A DNA stretch of 64,000 nt from Deltaproteobacteria bacterium. Its GTDB lineage: Bacteria; Myxococcota; JADLHZ01. The DNA lies in assembly GCA_020848545.1 (NCBI GenBank), contig JADLHZ010000004.1, forward strand, positions 1 to 64,000. The letters run 5' to 3'. A program made the position numbers and the translations under genes. Of this stretch, positions 1-8,486 are shown piece after piece (within the stretch, counting starts at the first letter, position 1; each line of letters opens with the position of its first letter). The notes below the pieces were generated by a model, which worked only from the letters and a program-made list of their open reading frames with translations, did not search any database and was not told the DNA's origin.

Positions 1-972
<972 letters not shown>

Positions 973-1054
973 CAATCCGCTTACAAAACATAAGCGCTAG
1001 AAATGTGTGCCCGACTTGTCGCTGTGTCCGATAACGGCGCAAGGGGCAACACAC

Positions 1055-2032
1055 ATGATGCAGCGAAAGACCCAGCTTTCGGCGCTCGCCTTCACCGCCA
1101 CTCTCTTCGCCGTCACAGGCGCGTCCGCGGTCACCTACGAGCCGAACGTCACCGGCATCAACAACTTCACCTTCGTCGATCGCATCACTTGGAAGGACTC
1201 GAAGGGCTTGGACCGCGAGCTCTTCTTCGCCAAGGACTATCCGAACTCGGTGGTCCCGAAGATCGCCGGCTACGTGACGCGCCTCTCGTGGCAGCCGGAC
1301 GCCGTCACCGCGCGCATCGTCGCCGAAGAAGATCCCGCGGCCATCAACACGAGCGCGACCCAAGGTTGGGGCACGAACGTGATGCACATGCACTTCAGCC
1401 AATACGGCGGCGTGCACCCCTACTTTCCGAACGAGACCGGCTTCTCCGCGACGACGACCAAGCGCGACGGCTTCAACTTCAACCAAGCGCCGATCTTCTT
1501 CGGCCCGCACCACATGATCTTCCGCGTGACCTACGGGCAGTACACGTCGCTCGTGAAGAACGGCGTCGACGACAGAAAGTCGGTCAACGTCACGATCGAT
1601 TGGTTCATCACCGACGGGCTCGACCACGCGATCTACGCGATCACGATCGACGCCACGCCAGGCTTCGCGAGCGACCCGGCGTCGTTCCGCAACAACACGC
1701 TCGCGCCCTACTCGTTCATGGCGCCGGCGTCGTGGAAGAACACGTTCGACTGGGCCGGCGGCAGCGACGGCCCGGACGGCCAGAGCTTCGGCGACATGCG
1801 CACGTTCATCACGAACAACATGGCAAACTGGACCTACGGCGGCACGAACACGATCCCGTTCGTCTGGCAGTGGGTCACGCCAACGAGCGGCCGCGGCAAC
1901 GCCGAAGCGGCGTTCATTCAGACGCAGACCTTCGCGCAGCATCCGGCCGGCGAAGGCTTCGCGCAAGGCAACCCGGCGGCCGGCACGCACATGCCGGTGT
2001 ATCCGGATCTGCAGGGCCAAGAGTACGCGTAA
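1055..2032 (+). CDS. Secreted protein, N-terminal part of an interrupted thrombospondin type 3 repeat protein
   Basis: I chose the ATG at 1055 (a second ATG follows directly) because AAGGGG lies at 1041-1046 at good spacing. It opens on a Sec-type signal peptide: KTQ, a hydrophobic stretch, then ASA before VTYEP, so cleavage after about residue 25 is likely. The remaining 300 residues are rich in Asn, Thr and aromatics; I do not recognise the fold. The frame stops at TAA 2030-2032, and the same frame reopens one codon later (CAA, then ATG at 2036). The next ORF has no signal peptide and begins mid-domain, so the two ORFs are best read as one ancestral secreted protein of about 1040 residues broken by a single stop. 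A natural two-gene arrangement or a base-call error cannot be excluded. Confidence 0.75.
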   Translation: MMQRKTQLSALAFTATLFAVTGASAVTYEPNVTGINNFTFVDRITWKDSKGLDRELFFAKDYPNSVVPKIAGYVTRLSWQPDAVTARIVAEEDPAAINTSATQGWGTNVMHMHFSQYGGVHPYFPNETGFSATTTKRDGFNFNQAPIFFGPHHMIFRVTYGQYTSLVKNGVDDRKSVNVTIDWFITDGLDHAIYAITIDATPGFASDPASFRNNTLAPYSFMAPASWKNTFDWAGGSDGPDGQSFGDMRTFITNNMANWTYGGTNTIPFVWQWVTPTSGRGNAEAAFIQTQTFAQHPAGEGFAQGNPAAGTHMPVYPDLQGQEYA

Positions 2033-2035
2033 CAA

Positions 2036-4183
2036 ATGAACTTCTTCGACAACTATCAGTCGAAGCGGCTCACCTGGGGCTCGCACTACGACTCGCTCTA
2101 CGGCGGCTACGGCGCGACGCCGGGCTATCAGAACTATTCACTCGCGCTGCACATCGGCAAGTACACGGACAATGGCGCGCTCGAGCTCTTGCAGGAGACG
2201 GAGAACATCCACAACGGCACGATCGCCGTCCAGGCGGTCGTCGGCACGCTCGTCACGGCCGGCCGTGAAGGCAACGGCAACCCGACGTCTAGGGCGTTCG
2301 TGCCGGCGGGCTACAACCACGTCTATCGAACGTGGGAAATCGTTGGCGCGAACAACAGCGCGACGATCGCGTTCGACACCGGCCTCGCCACCTACAAGAA
2401 GCCGATCTTCGTCCTGCGCGAGTTCTCGGGTACGACGAGCGCGCTCACGGTGAGCTTGAACGGCACCCCGCTCGACGCGAACGCGTACGCGGCGTCGGTC
2501 GACACGACCACACACAAGCTCTTCGTCACGCTCAGCGCGACCTTGAGCGGCAGCAACGTCGTCAGCATCGTGGCGCCGCCGGTCGATCCCGAAGGCGACA
2601 ATGACGGCGACGGCATCGCGAACGCGAGCGACAACTGCCCGTTCATCGCGAACGCATCGCAGACCGACACCGACGCCGACGCGCGCGGCGATGCCTGCGA
2701 CAATTGCCCGACGACGTCGAACCCGACGCAAGAAGACAGCGACGGCGACGGCCTCGGAGACGCGTGCGAGCCTCCTCCTCCTCCTCCTCCCCCTCCGCCG
2801 CCAGTGTGCACGCTCGGCGATCAAGACGGCGACACCGTTTGCGACAACAGCGACAACTGCACGGGCTGCTACAATCCCACGCAAACCGACGCAGACCAGG
2901 ACGGCCTCGGCGACTGCTGGCGCTGTGACTGGTGCAGCGGCCCGGGCACCGACGGCGACTGGGACGGCGTCTGCGACGGCGCTGACAACTGCCCGGGCAC
3001 GTGGAACCAGAGCCAGCAAGACTTGGACAGCGACGGCGTCGGCGACGCTTGCGACAACTGCGCCTTGATCGATAATTCGGACCAAGCCGATGCCGACGCC
3101 GACGGCCGCGGCAACCTCTGCGACAACTGCGGCGGCGTCGCGAACTTCAACCAAGCGGACGGCGACGCCGACGGCGTAGGCGACGTCTGCGACAACTGCG
3201 CGACGCTCTCGAACACGACGCAGACCGACTTCGACCTCGATGGCCGCGGCGACGTCTGCGACAACTGCACGACGCTGAGCAACAGCAACCAAATGGACAG
3301 CGACTCAGACGGGCGCGGCGACGTCTGCGACAACTGCGTCACCATCTCGAACGGCAACCAAGCCGATACGGACAACGACGGCCGCGGCAACGTCTGCGAC
3401 AACTGCGCGAGCGTCAGCAACGCGAGCCAGCAGGACACGGACGCGGACGGCGTCGGCAACGCGTGCGACAACTGCGCTTCCGTCGCGAACAGCAACCAAG
3501 CCGACGGCGACAACGACGGCCGCGGCAATGTTTGCGACAACTGCTCGACGATCGCGAACGCGGACCAAGCCGACAGCGACAACGACGGTCGCGGTAATGT
3601 GTGCGACAACTGCGCGACGGTCAGCAACGCCAATCAGCAGGACAGCGACAGCGACGGTCGCGGCAACGTCTGCGACAACTGCGTGTCGATCGCCAATGCG
3701 AACCAACAAGACAGCGACGGCGACGGCAAGGGCAACGTTTGCGACAACTGCGTGAGCGTCGCCGACGCGACCCAGTTCGACTCCGATCGCGACGGCGTGG
3801 GCAACGCGTGCGACAACTGCGCCAGTGTCGCCAACACGAACCAGGCGAACGCCGACGGAGACTCGCGCGGCGACGCCTGCGACACCTGTCCGAGCCTCGA
3901 CACCGCCGGCAACTACACCGACACGGACAAAGATGGCGTCGGCAACGCGTGTGACAACTGCGCCGGCGTCGCCAACGCCAGCCAGAGCGACGCGAACAAC
4001 AACTGGATCGGCGACGCGTGCGAAGCTTCGTACCCTGCAACCTGCAGCAACGGCGTGAAGAACGGCACCGAGACCGACGTCGATTGCGGCGGCAGCGGTT
4101 GTCCGCCGTGCGCGGCGCCGCTGAAGTGCAAGCTCAACTCCGACTGCCGCAGCTACAGTTGCATCAGCGGCGCTTGCCGCTAG
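2036..4183 (+). CDS. Thrombospondin type 3 repeat (Ca-binding) protein, C-terminal part of interrupted gene
   Basis: This 715-residue ORF is in the same frame as the upstream secreted ORF and separated from it only by TAA-CAA. Residues 1 to about 185 continue a beta-rich domain. About 18 thrombospondin type 3 repeats of roughly 23 residues follow, with Asp-rich Ca-binding loops and the recurrent CDNC motif. A poly-Pro linker of 11 residues follows the second repeat. The end is a Cys-rich module (DVDCGGSGCPPC, then six further Cys) often seen on myxobacterial surface proteins. TSP3 repeats bind calcium and form stiff extracellular spacers. There is no signal peptide of its own and only a weak purine stretch (AAGAG, 2019-2023) before ATG 2036, so export probably depends on read-through or the gene is inactive. 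Confidence 0.85.
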   Translation: MNFFDNYQSKRLTWGSHYDSLYGGYGATPGYQNYSLALHIGKYTDNGALELLQETENIHNGTIAVQAVVGTLVTAGREGNGNPTSRAFVPAGYNHVYRTWEIVGANNSATIAFDTGLATYKKPIFVLREFSGTTSALTVSLNGTPLDANAYAASVDTTTHKLFVTLSATLSGSNVVSIVAPPVDPEGDNDGDGIANASDNCPFIANASQTDTDADARGDACDNCPTTSNPTQEDSDGDGLGDACEPPPPPPPPPPPVCTLGDQDGDTVCDNSDNCTGCYNPTQTDADQDGLGDCWRCDWCSGPGTDGDWDGVCDGADNCPGTWNQSQQDLDSDGVGDACDNCALIDNSDQADADADGRGNLCDNCGGVANFNQADGDADGVGDVCDNCATLSNTTQTDFDLDGRGDVCDNCTTLSNSNQMDSDSDGRGDVCDNCVTISNGNQADTDNDGRGNVCDNCASVSNASQQDTDADGVGNACDNCASVANSNQADGDNDGRGNVCDNCSTIANADQADSDNDGRGNVCDNCATVSNANQQDSDSDGRGNVCDNCVSIANANQQDSDGDGKGNVCDNCVSVADATQFDSDRDGVGNACDNCASVANTNQANADGDSRGDACDTCPSLDTAGNYTDTDKDGVGNACDNCAGVANASQSDANNNWIGDACEASYPATCSNGVKNGTETDVDCGGSGCPPCAAPLKCKLNSDCRSYSCISGACR
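2597..4024 (+). repeat. Tandem array coding TSP3 repeats
   Basis: About 18 degenerate units of roughly 69 bases each encode one Asp-rich loop and a CDNC core. The most regular block, about 3050-3890, keeps the same purine-rich core in nearly every unit. Divergence between units is mostly non-synonymous in the residues after CDNC, which suggests an old array and not a recent amplification. The first two units are separated from the rest by the poly-Pro codon run near 2771-2803. Confidence 0.85.
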
Positions 4184-4249
4184 CGGACCCGTCCCGGAAA
4201 TTTTGAGAATTGCCGGCGCGGACCTATCCTCACAAGTCGAGGAGCATCG

Positions 4250-5233
4250 ATGCCGACGGCCGCGAAACGCGCGACGATTTCGATCGTCTCGCCGTGTTTC
4301 AACGAAGCAGAGGTCGTACCGCTCTTTTACGACGCGTTGATCGCTGTCCTCGCAGCCGTGCCCGACTATGGTTTCGAAATCGTTCTCGTGGACGACGGCA
4401 GCGCCGACGCCACCCTCAGTGTGCTGAACACAATCGCCGCCAAAGATCCGCGCGTCCGTGTGGCGTCTCTCTCACGCAACTTCGGCCACCAAATGGCGCT
4501 GACCGCCGGCATCGACCTCGCTTCTGGTGACGCCGTCATCGTCATGGACTGCGATCTCCAACATCCGCCCACGTTGATCCCCGAGCTCATCGTACAGTGG
4601 CGCGCCGGCAACGACATCGTGTCGGCCGTCCGCAAGGACACGACCGGGGCATCGCTATTCAAGAAAATTTCTTCGCGGGCGTTCTATTGGCTCATCAACG
4701 CATTCGGATCCGTGCACATCCCGAACGGCGTAGCGGACTTCGGTTTGCTCTCCCGACGCGCAGCGAATGAGCTCCGGCGCATGCGTGAGCATCATCGCTT
4801 CTTGCGCGGGATGATCTCGTGGTCCGGTTTTTCGCGTTCGCTGGTTCCCTACAAGGCTGATGCGCGCGCTGCTGGCCGCTCGAAGTACACGTTGTTCAAG
4901 ATGATCGGCCTGGCGCTCGACGCGGTGATCTCGTTTTCAACGGTGCCGCTCAGACTCGCGACGCGCGTCGGTTTCTCAGTGACCGTCGCCGCGTTCGCCT
5001 ATCTGACTTGGAACATGGTCAACGCGGTTCGCACGGGCAACTTTGCACCCGGTTGGGCGTCACTCATCGCGGTCACGATGCTGATGGGTGGGTCTCAGCT
5101 CATCTTCGTCGGGATCTTGGGCCAATACGTCGCGCGCATGTTCGAAGAGCTGAAGGATCGACCGCTCTACATCTTGAAACAAGATCCTCGCGTTACCTCG
5201 GCGTCGGCTGAGACGCTGCCCCCGCCTTCTTGA
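4250..5233 (+). CDS. GT2 glycosyltransferase, GtrB/DPM1-like, membrane anchored
   Basis: The 327-residue protein has a GT-A domain: SIVSPCFNEAE near residue 11, VDDGSAD near residue 48 and the metal-binding MDCDLQHPP near residue 100. Two membrane helices follow in the last 100 residues (VTVAAFAYLTWNMV and the region ending IFVGILGQYVARM). This is the layout of polyprenyl-phosphate glucose/mannose/Ara4FN transferases (GtrB, DPM1, ArnC families), which load a sugar on undecaprenyl phosphate at the inner membrane for later transfer outside. GAGGAG sits a few bases before the ATG. Its 3' end overlaps the convergent TPR gene by 41 bases. The sugar is unknown; several GT-C proteins in the window are candidate users of its product. 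Confidence 0.88.
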   Translation: MPTAAKRATISIVSPCFNEAEVVPLFYDALIAVLAAVPDYGFEIVLVDDGSADATLSVLNTIAAKDPRVRVASLSRNFGHQMALTAGIDLASGDAVIVMDCDLQHPPTLIPELIVQWRAGNDIVSAVRKDTTGASLFKKISSRAFYWLINAFGSVHIPNGVADFGLLSRRAANELRRMREHHRFLRGMISWSGFSRSLVPYKADARAAGRSKYTLFKMIGLALDAVISFSTVPLRLATRVGFSVTVAAFAYLTWNMVNAVRTGNFAPGWASLIAVTMLMGGSQLIFVGILGQYVARMFEELKDRPLYILKQDPRVTSASAETLPPPS

Positions 5234-5933
5234 GATCGATCTTGCGCTGTGCGACCTCCAGGTTGTTTCGCGCCCGCGGAAACGCTGGTTTCAACATGAG
5301 CGCCTTGCGAAACGCGGCGATGGCATCATCATCCTTGTTGAGCATGAGGAGCGACCAGCCGAGATCGTTCCACGCGTCCGCAGTGCGTTCGGTGTCGGGC
5401 AGGACGGCTATCGCGGCGTTGAACAATTCAGCCGCGCCGGCATGGTCGCCCGCGCCTTGCCTGCTGCTCGCCCGCGCGAAGAGACCGGTGAAATCTCGAC
5501 CGCGCCGGGTGTTCGCGCCCTGAAGCTGCAAACCAACGACGATGACGACGGCGATCAAGAGGCAAACAACGGCCAAGATCTGAACCGGAGACCAACGAGA
5601 GAGAGCTTGGCGTACCGCCTTCAGACCTGTGTCGCGCTCTTGCTCCACGCGTGCGACGGCGAGCGAGACCAGCGCCCGCAGGCTGCGCAAAGCCTCCGCG
5701 GAAAACGGATCCACGGCCACCGCACCGCGCACGACGTTCGCCAAGCCGGTCGCAGTCGCGTCACCCGAGCCAACGAGATGGAGCACGTCCTCGACGAGCG
5801 CTTCAGCCAAGAGCGAAGCGTCTCTAGGCGCAACGCCGGAGAGCGTCTCGACCGAGTTGAGCCGGACAAGGCAATCTTCGATCTTCGTCTGGCGTGCTGC
5901 CCTCACCGCCCTTGCCGGATCGCGCTTCGTCAT
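5193..5933 (-). CDS. Membrane-anchored TPR protein
   Basis: The start is the ATG at 5933, preceded by GGAAAGG and overlapping the upstream acetyltransferase stop as ATGA, so the two are translationally coupled. The first 115 residues look cytoplasmic and helical. One membrane helix (VQILAVVCLLIAVVIVVGL) follows, then about 100 residues of TPR-like helices containing AWNDLGWSL and NNLEVAQRKI. It is clearly related to the TPR half of the lipoprotein at 13164-13667, which carries the same AWNDLGWSL core and spacing. TPRs bind partner proteins; a scaffold role in envelope assembly is inference. It converges on and overlaps the preceding glycosyltransferase. Confidence 0.75.
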   Translation of the reverse strand: MTKRDPARAVRAARQTKIEDCLVRLNSVETLSGVAPRDASLLAEALVEDVLHLVGSGDATATGLANVVRGAVAVDPFSAEALRSLRALVSLAVARVEQERDTGLKAVRQALSRWSPVQILAVVCLLIAVVIVVGLQLQGANTRRGRDFTGLFARASSRQGAGDHAGAAELFNAAIAVLPDTERTADAWNDLGWSLLMLNKDDDAIAAFRKALMLKPAFPRARNNLEVAQRKIDLKKAGAASQPTPR

Positions 5934-6535
5934 GCGCCCTTTCCTTGGTTGTCGTCGCCAAAAACTTTCGCATAGCGACGGTAGTCCGCACCGAATTGAC
6001 GGTACTGGCCGATCTGCACCATCCCGTGCCGTTCGTAGAATCCAATCGCTGCGGAGTTCGCCGTTTCGACGCTGAGCTCGTAGCGTCGCGCTCCGCGCGC
6101 GGCAAGTGCCTGCTCGAACGCCCGGACCAACTGGCTGCCAATCCCGGAGCGTCCCTGACCCGATCGAACGGCGATGTAGGTGAGCTCGGGCGCCCGCGTA
6201 TCGAACGCGCTTGCGCGCAGGCCGGTGGCGCCGCCGACGATCAACGGAACGAGGCTCGGTCGGCGCAGCGCGGCGAACCCGAGCCGCGAGAAGATCCGCC
6301 ACCGCCTGGCGCGCAGAGCCTGGCTGCGCATCGCTTCGGGCTCATCCGAGCCCAAAATGAACCCACGAACGCCACAATTGCCGAGATCGACGAAGGCGAT
6401 GCACGCCGGGCTCGCGACGTACCCGTCGTAGAAAGCCGCCGTCGCGCTCGGCCCGAGCGCGCTGAGAAGGCCAGTGAGAGTCTCGCAGTGTAAACGGGCG
6501 ACGCTCACTATGTGGGCGCTCGTCAGCGGGATCAA
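5930..6535 (-). CDS. GNAT family N-acetyltransferase
   Basis: The 201-residue protein has the GNAT fold. The acetyl-CoA loop is seen as RSGQGRSGIGSQLV (Q/RxxGxG/A-like) near residue 135, followed by the C-terminal motif FYERHGMVQIGQYR typical of the family. I place the start at TTG 6535, five bases after GGAGG, because the protein then begins with the usual pattern of a short strand followed by a helix at HIVSVARLHCETL. No ATG is available in a sensible position. The stop overlaps the TPR gene start (ATGA). Substrate unknown; with FemAB-like, deacetylase and glycosyltransferase genes around it, acylation of a sugar amine or envelope peptide is plausible but unproven. Confidence 0.8.
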   Translation of the reverse strand: MIPLTSAHIVSVARLHCETLTGLLSALGPSATAAFYDGYVASPACIAFVDLGNCGVRGFILGSDEPEAMRSQALRARRWRIFSRLGFAALRRPSLVPLIVGGATGLRASAFDTRAPELTYIAVRSGQGRSGIGSQLVRAFEQALAARGARRYELSVETANSAAIGFYERHGMVQIGQYRQFGADYRRYAKVFGDDNQGKGA

Positions 6536-6622
6536 CGCTCCTCCAAGTAGTTTTCGTGTGCGCACATTTGTTGGTTGCGAAGTGTCTGATATGCGCAGAT
6601 CGATGTCTAGAAAAGGGCGGCC
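6536..6622. promoter_or_regulatory. Divergent intergenic region with 10-base palindrome
   Basis: These 87 bases separate the divergent GNAT and FemAB-like genes and should hold both promoters. A perfect palindrome TGTGCGCACA lies at 6557-6566, a possible operator. I do not see convincing -35/-10 pairs. An AAAAGGGCGG run just before the ATG at 6623 is a reasonable ribosome binding site. Confidence 0.3.
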
Positions 6623-7639
6623 ATGCGCATCGAGCGGCTGAGCGAGGTCGACGGCGTGCGTTGGGATGCCTGGGTGAAGCCGCGCACGCGAACCGCCACG
6701 GATCTCGACGCCTGGCGAAACATCGTCCGAGAGACTTATGGAATGGGGTCGTATTTTCTCGTCGCCATCGACGCCGGCGAAATCCAAGGTGCGCTCGCCC
6801 TCTACGAAGTTCGTCATCGCATCTTCGGGCACTACCTGACGACCGCGCCGTTCGCGAACGACGGCGGCTTGATCTACGAATCGCGAGCGGCGCGAGACGC
6901 GCTGTTGGCCGAAGCGAAGCGTCTCTGCAACGCGCAGGGCGCGGCGTATGCGCTCATTCGAACGGCCGGCGAAGATTTGCCGAACTATGTGCCGCATCAC
7001 CACTACCGCACCGCGATCATCGACCTCCGTGGCGGCCCTGAAGCGTTGTGGAAGCGCCTGCCGGCAAAGACCCGCAATCAAGTGCGCAGGGGACAAAAGG
7101 AGAGCTTCACGATAAGCCAAGGCGACATAGATGGATTCTTCGAGGTGTTCCACGAGCACATGCGCGATCTTGGCTCGCCCGCGCATCCTCGTCGCTACTA
7201 TCGCGCGATCGCCAAGCACCTCGGCGGCATCGCGCGCTTCTTCGTCGTGCGCGACGGAGCTCTACCGGTCGCTGGAGCGATGGTCTTCGCCCTTAATGAC
7301 ACCGTCGCCAACCTGCACACGGTGGCGCTGCGCGAGCACAACCGCCGCTGCCCCAACTACTTGCTCTATTGGCACATGCTCGAGACAGCGGCGCGCGAAG
7401 GGTACGCGCGCTTCGACATGGGGCGCTCGGTCGAAGGAAGCAGCAACCTGCATTTCAAGGAAAACTGGGGGCCAGAGATCTCGCCGCTCAGCTACAACTT
7501 TCATTTGCAAACGGCGCCAGCAGTGCCGTTCTCAGATCCGCGCAACCCTGTCTATCGATTGCCAATTGCGGTCTGGCGAAAGCTCCCGCTCGCGGTGACG
7601 CGTTTGCTCGGACCTCACATAATCAATGGCTTGGCATAG
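6623..7639 (+). CDS. FemAB-like GNAT-fold protein (exopolysaccharide/exosortase-associated type)
   Basis: The 338-residue protein resembles the FemAB-related proteins of PEP-CTERM/exopolysaccharide loci (Acetyltransf_6-type double GNAT fold). Supporting features are WKRLPAKTRNQVRRGQKE near residue 140, HEHMRDLGSPAHPRRYY near 170 and the conserved end motif FDMGRSVEGSSNLHFKENWG near 270. FemAB proteins transfer amino acids from aminoacyl-tRNA to envelope precursors; the role of this subgroup is not established. The ATG at 6623 has a purine-rich upstream stretch. The gene overlaps the convergent YdjC-like gene by 17 bases. No exosortase is visible in the window. Confidence 0.82.
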   Translation: MRIERLSEVDGVRWDAWVKPRTRTATDLDAWRNIVRETYGMGSYFLVAIDAGEIQGALALYEVRHRIFGHYLTTAPFANDGGLIYESRAARDALLAEAKRLCNAQGAAYALIRTAGEDLPNYVPHHHYRTAIIDLRGGPEALWKRLPAKTRNQVRRGQKESFTISQGDIDGFFEVFHEHMRDLGSPAHPRRYYRAIAKHLGGIARFFVVRDGALPVAGAMVFALNDTVANLHTVALREHNRRCPNYLLYWHMLETAAREGYARFDMGRSVEGSSNLHFKENWGPEISPLSYNFHLQTAPAVPFSDPRNPVYRLPIAVWRKLPLAVTRLLGPHIINGLA

Positions 7640-8486
7640 TCCAACGCGAAACGCTGGCCCGCATCGCTTCGCTGCAAAGCACGGCTGCTTCTCTGCGATG
7701 CCAAGGCGAGAGGTAGTACGTCACGAGGTCGGGGCGCTCTGGCCAGATGCCCTTCTCGCTCGGATCGGCTTCGCCCGGGTGAAACAAGACCTCGACTTCG
7801 GCGCTGTGACCGACGCGGCGATGGACCCGAGCCAATGCCATGTCGAGCGCTTCAACGCTCATGCGACCGGACAAGAGCGCCCCAACGAACCAATCGTTTC
7901 GGCCGAGTTTTCTTCGATGCGGCGCGGCGAGCGCGTTCAAGAGAAAGTGTCTGCCGATGCCCGGGATCGTCTGCCGAGGCCCGAGGAAGAACGGCTCGTG
8001 GACAAGGCGCACGCCGTTGGCGCCGAGATCCCGGGCGATCTCGGCTGTGACGGCGAAGACATAGGGGATGTGATGCAGGTGTCCGTGACTATCGAGGCGC
8101 AGGGGCACATGCGGGCCAAGCGCGGTTCGGACACGGCTCACTTGCGCCGCTAGCTCGCGGCGAATTTGCGTACGGAGATCAGCCGACACACCCCGCGGAC
8201 CATACGCTCGCGTCAGAGACGCAAAGCTATTCGAGAGATCGCCGCGATGATCGAGGAGACGACTCACCTCCGCGCGCGGGCTCAACGGCGGCTGCTCGAC
8301 GAGGTTCAAGTGCACCGACACGGCCACGTGCGGCCTGGCTTTTAGTGCGACGATCGCGTCGTCGAAGCCGGCGCCGTTCGCGACGACGCTCACACTATTG
8401 AGCGCGCCCTCGTCGATGCAGCGCGTGATGGCCCGGGTGACTCCCGGTGAAATTCCAAAATCATCGGCGTGAATGCGCAGATGCAT
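7623..8486 (-). CDS. YdjC/ChbG-like carbohydrate deacetylase
   Basis: The 287-residue protein begins MHLRIHADDFG, the metal-binding Asp-Asp of the YdjC (PF04794) family. It also has the second metal motif DSHGHLHHIP near residue 131. The fold is a TIM-barrel-like carbohydrate esterase that removes N-acetyl groups from sugars such as diacetylchitobiose. In glycan clusters it is usually thought to act on lipid-linked or free acetamido sugars. The ATG overlaps the stop of the upstream membrane protein by one base (TGATG), so the genes are co-translated. There is no signal peptide, which argues for cytoplasmic action. Confidence 0.85.
   Translation of the reverse strand: MHLRIHADDFGISPGVTRAITRCIDEGALNSVSVVANGAGFDDAIVALKARPHVAVSVHLNLVEQPPLSPRAEVSRLLDHRGDLSNSFASLTRAYGPRGVSADLRTQIRRELAAQVSRVRTALGPHVPLRLDSHGHLHHIPYVFAVTAEIARDLGANGVRLVHEPFFLGPRQTIPGIGRHFLLNALAAPHRRKLGRNDWFVGALLSGRMSVEALDMALARVHRRVGHSAEVEVLFHPGEADPSEKGIWPERPDLVTYYLSPWHRREAAVLCSEAMRASVSRWTMPSH

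Noticed and set aside
2030-2032. Recoding of TAA as a sense codon
   Set aside because: TAA ends other genes (20375-20377, 23427-23429, 32438-32440), and selenocysteine and pyrrolysine use TGA and TAG.
2597-4024. Possible CRISPR array
   Set aside because: Units are contiguous, vary at most positions and encode TSP3 repeats; there are no spacers or cas genes.
2138-4040. Several long antisense and shifted frames in the TSP3 array
   Set aside because: They arise from the repetitive codon pattern of the true frame, which alone shows Ca-binding and Cys motifs.
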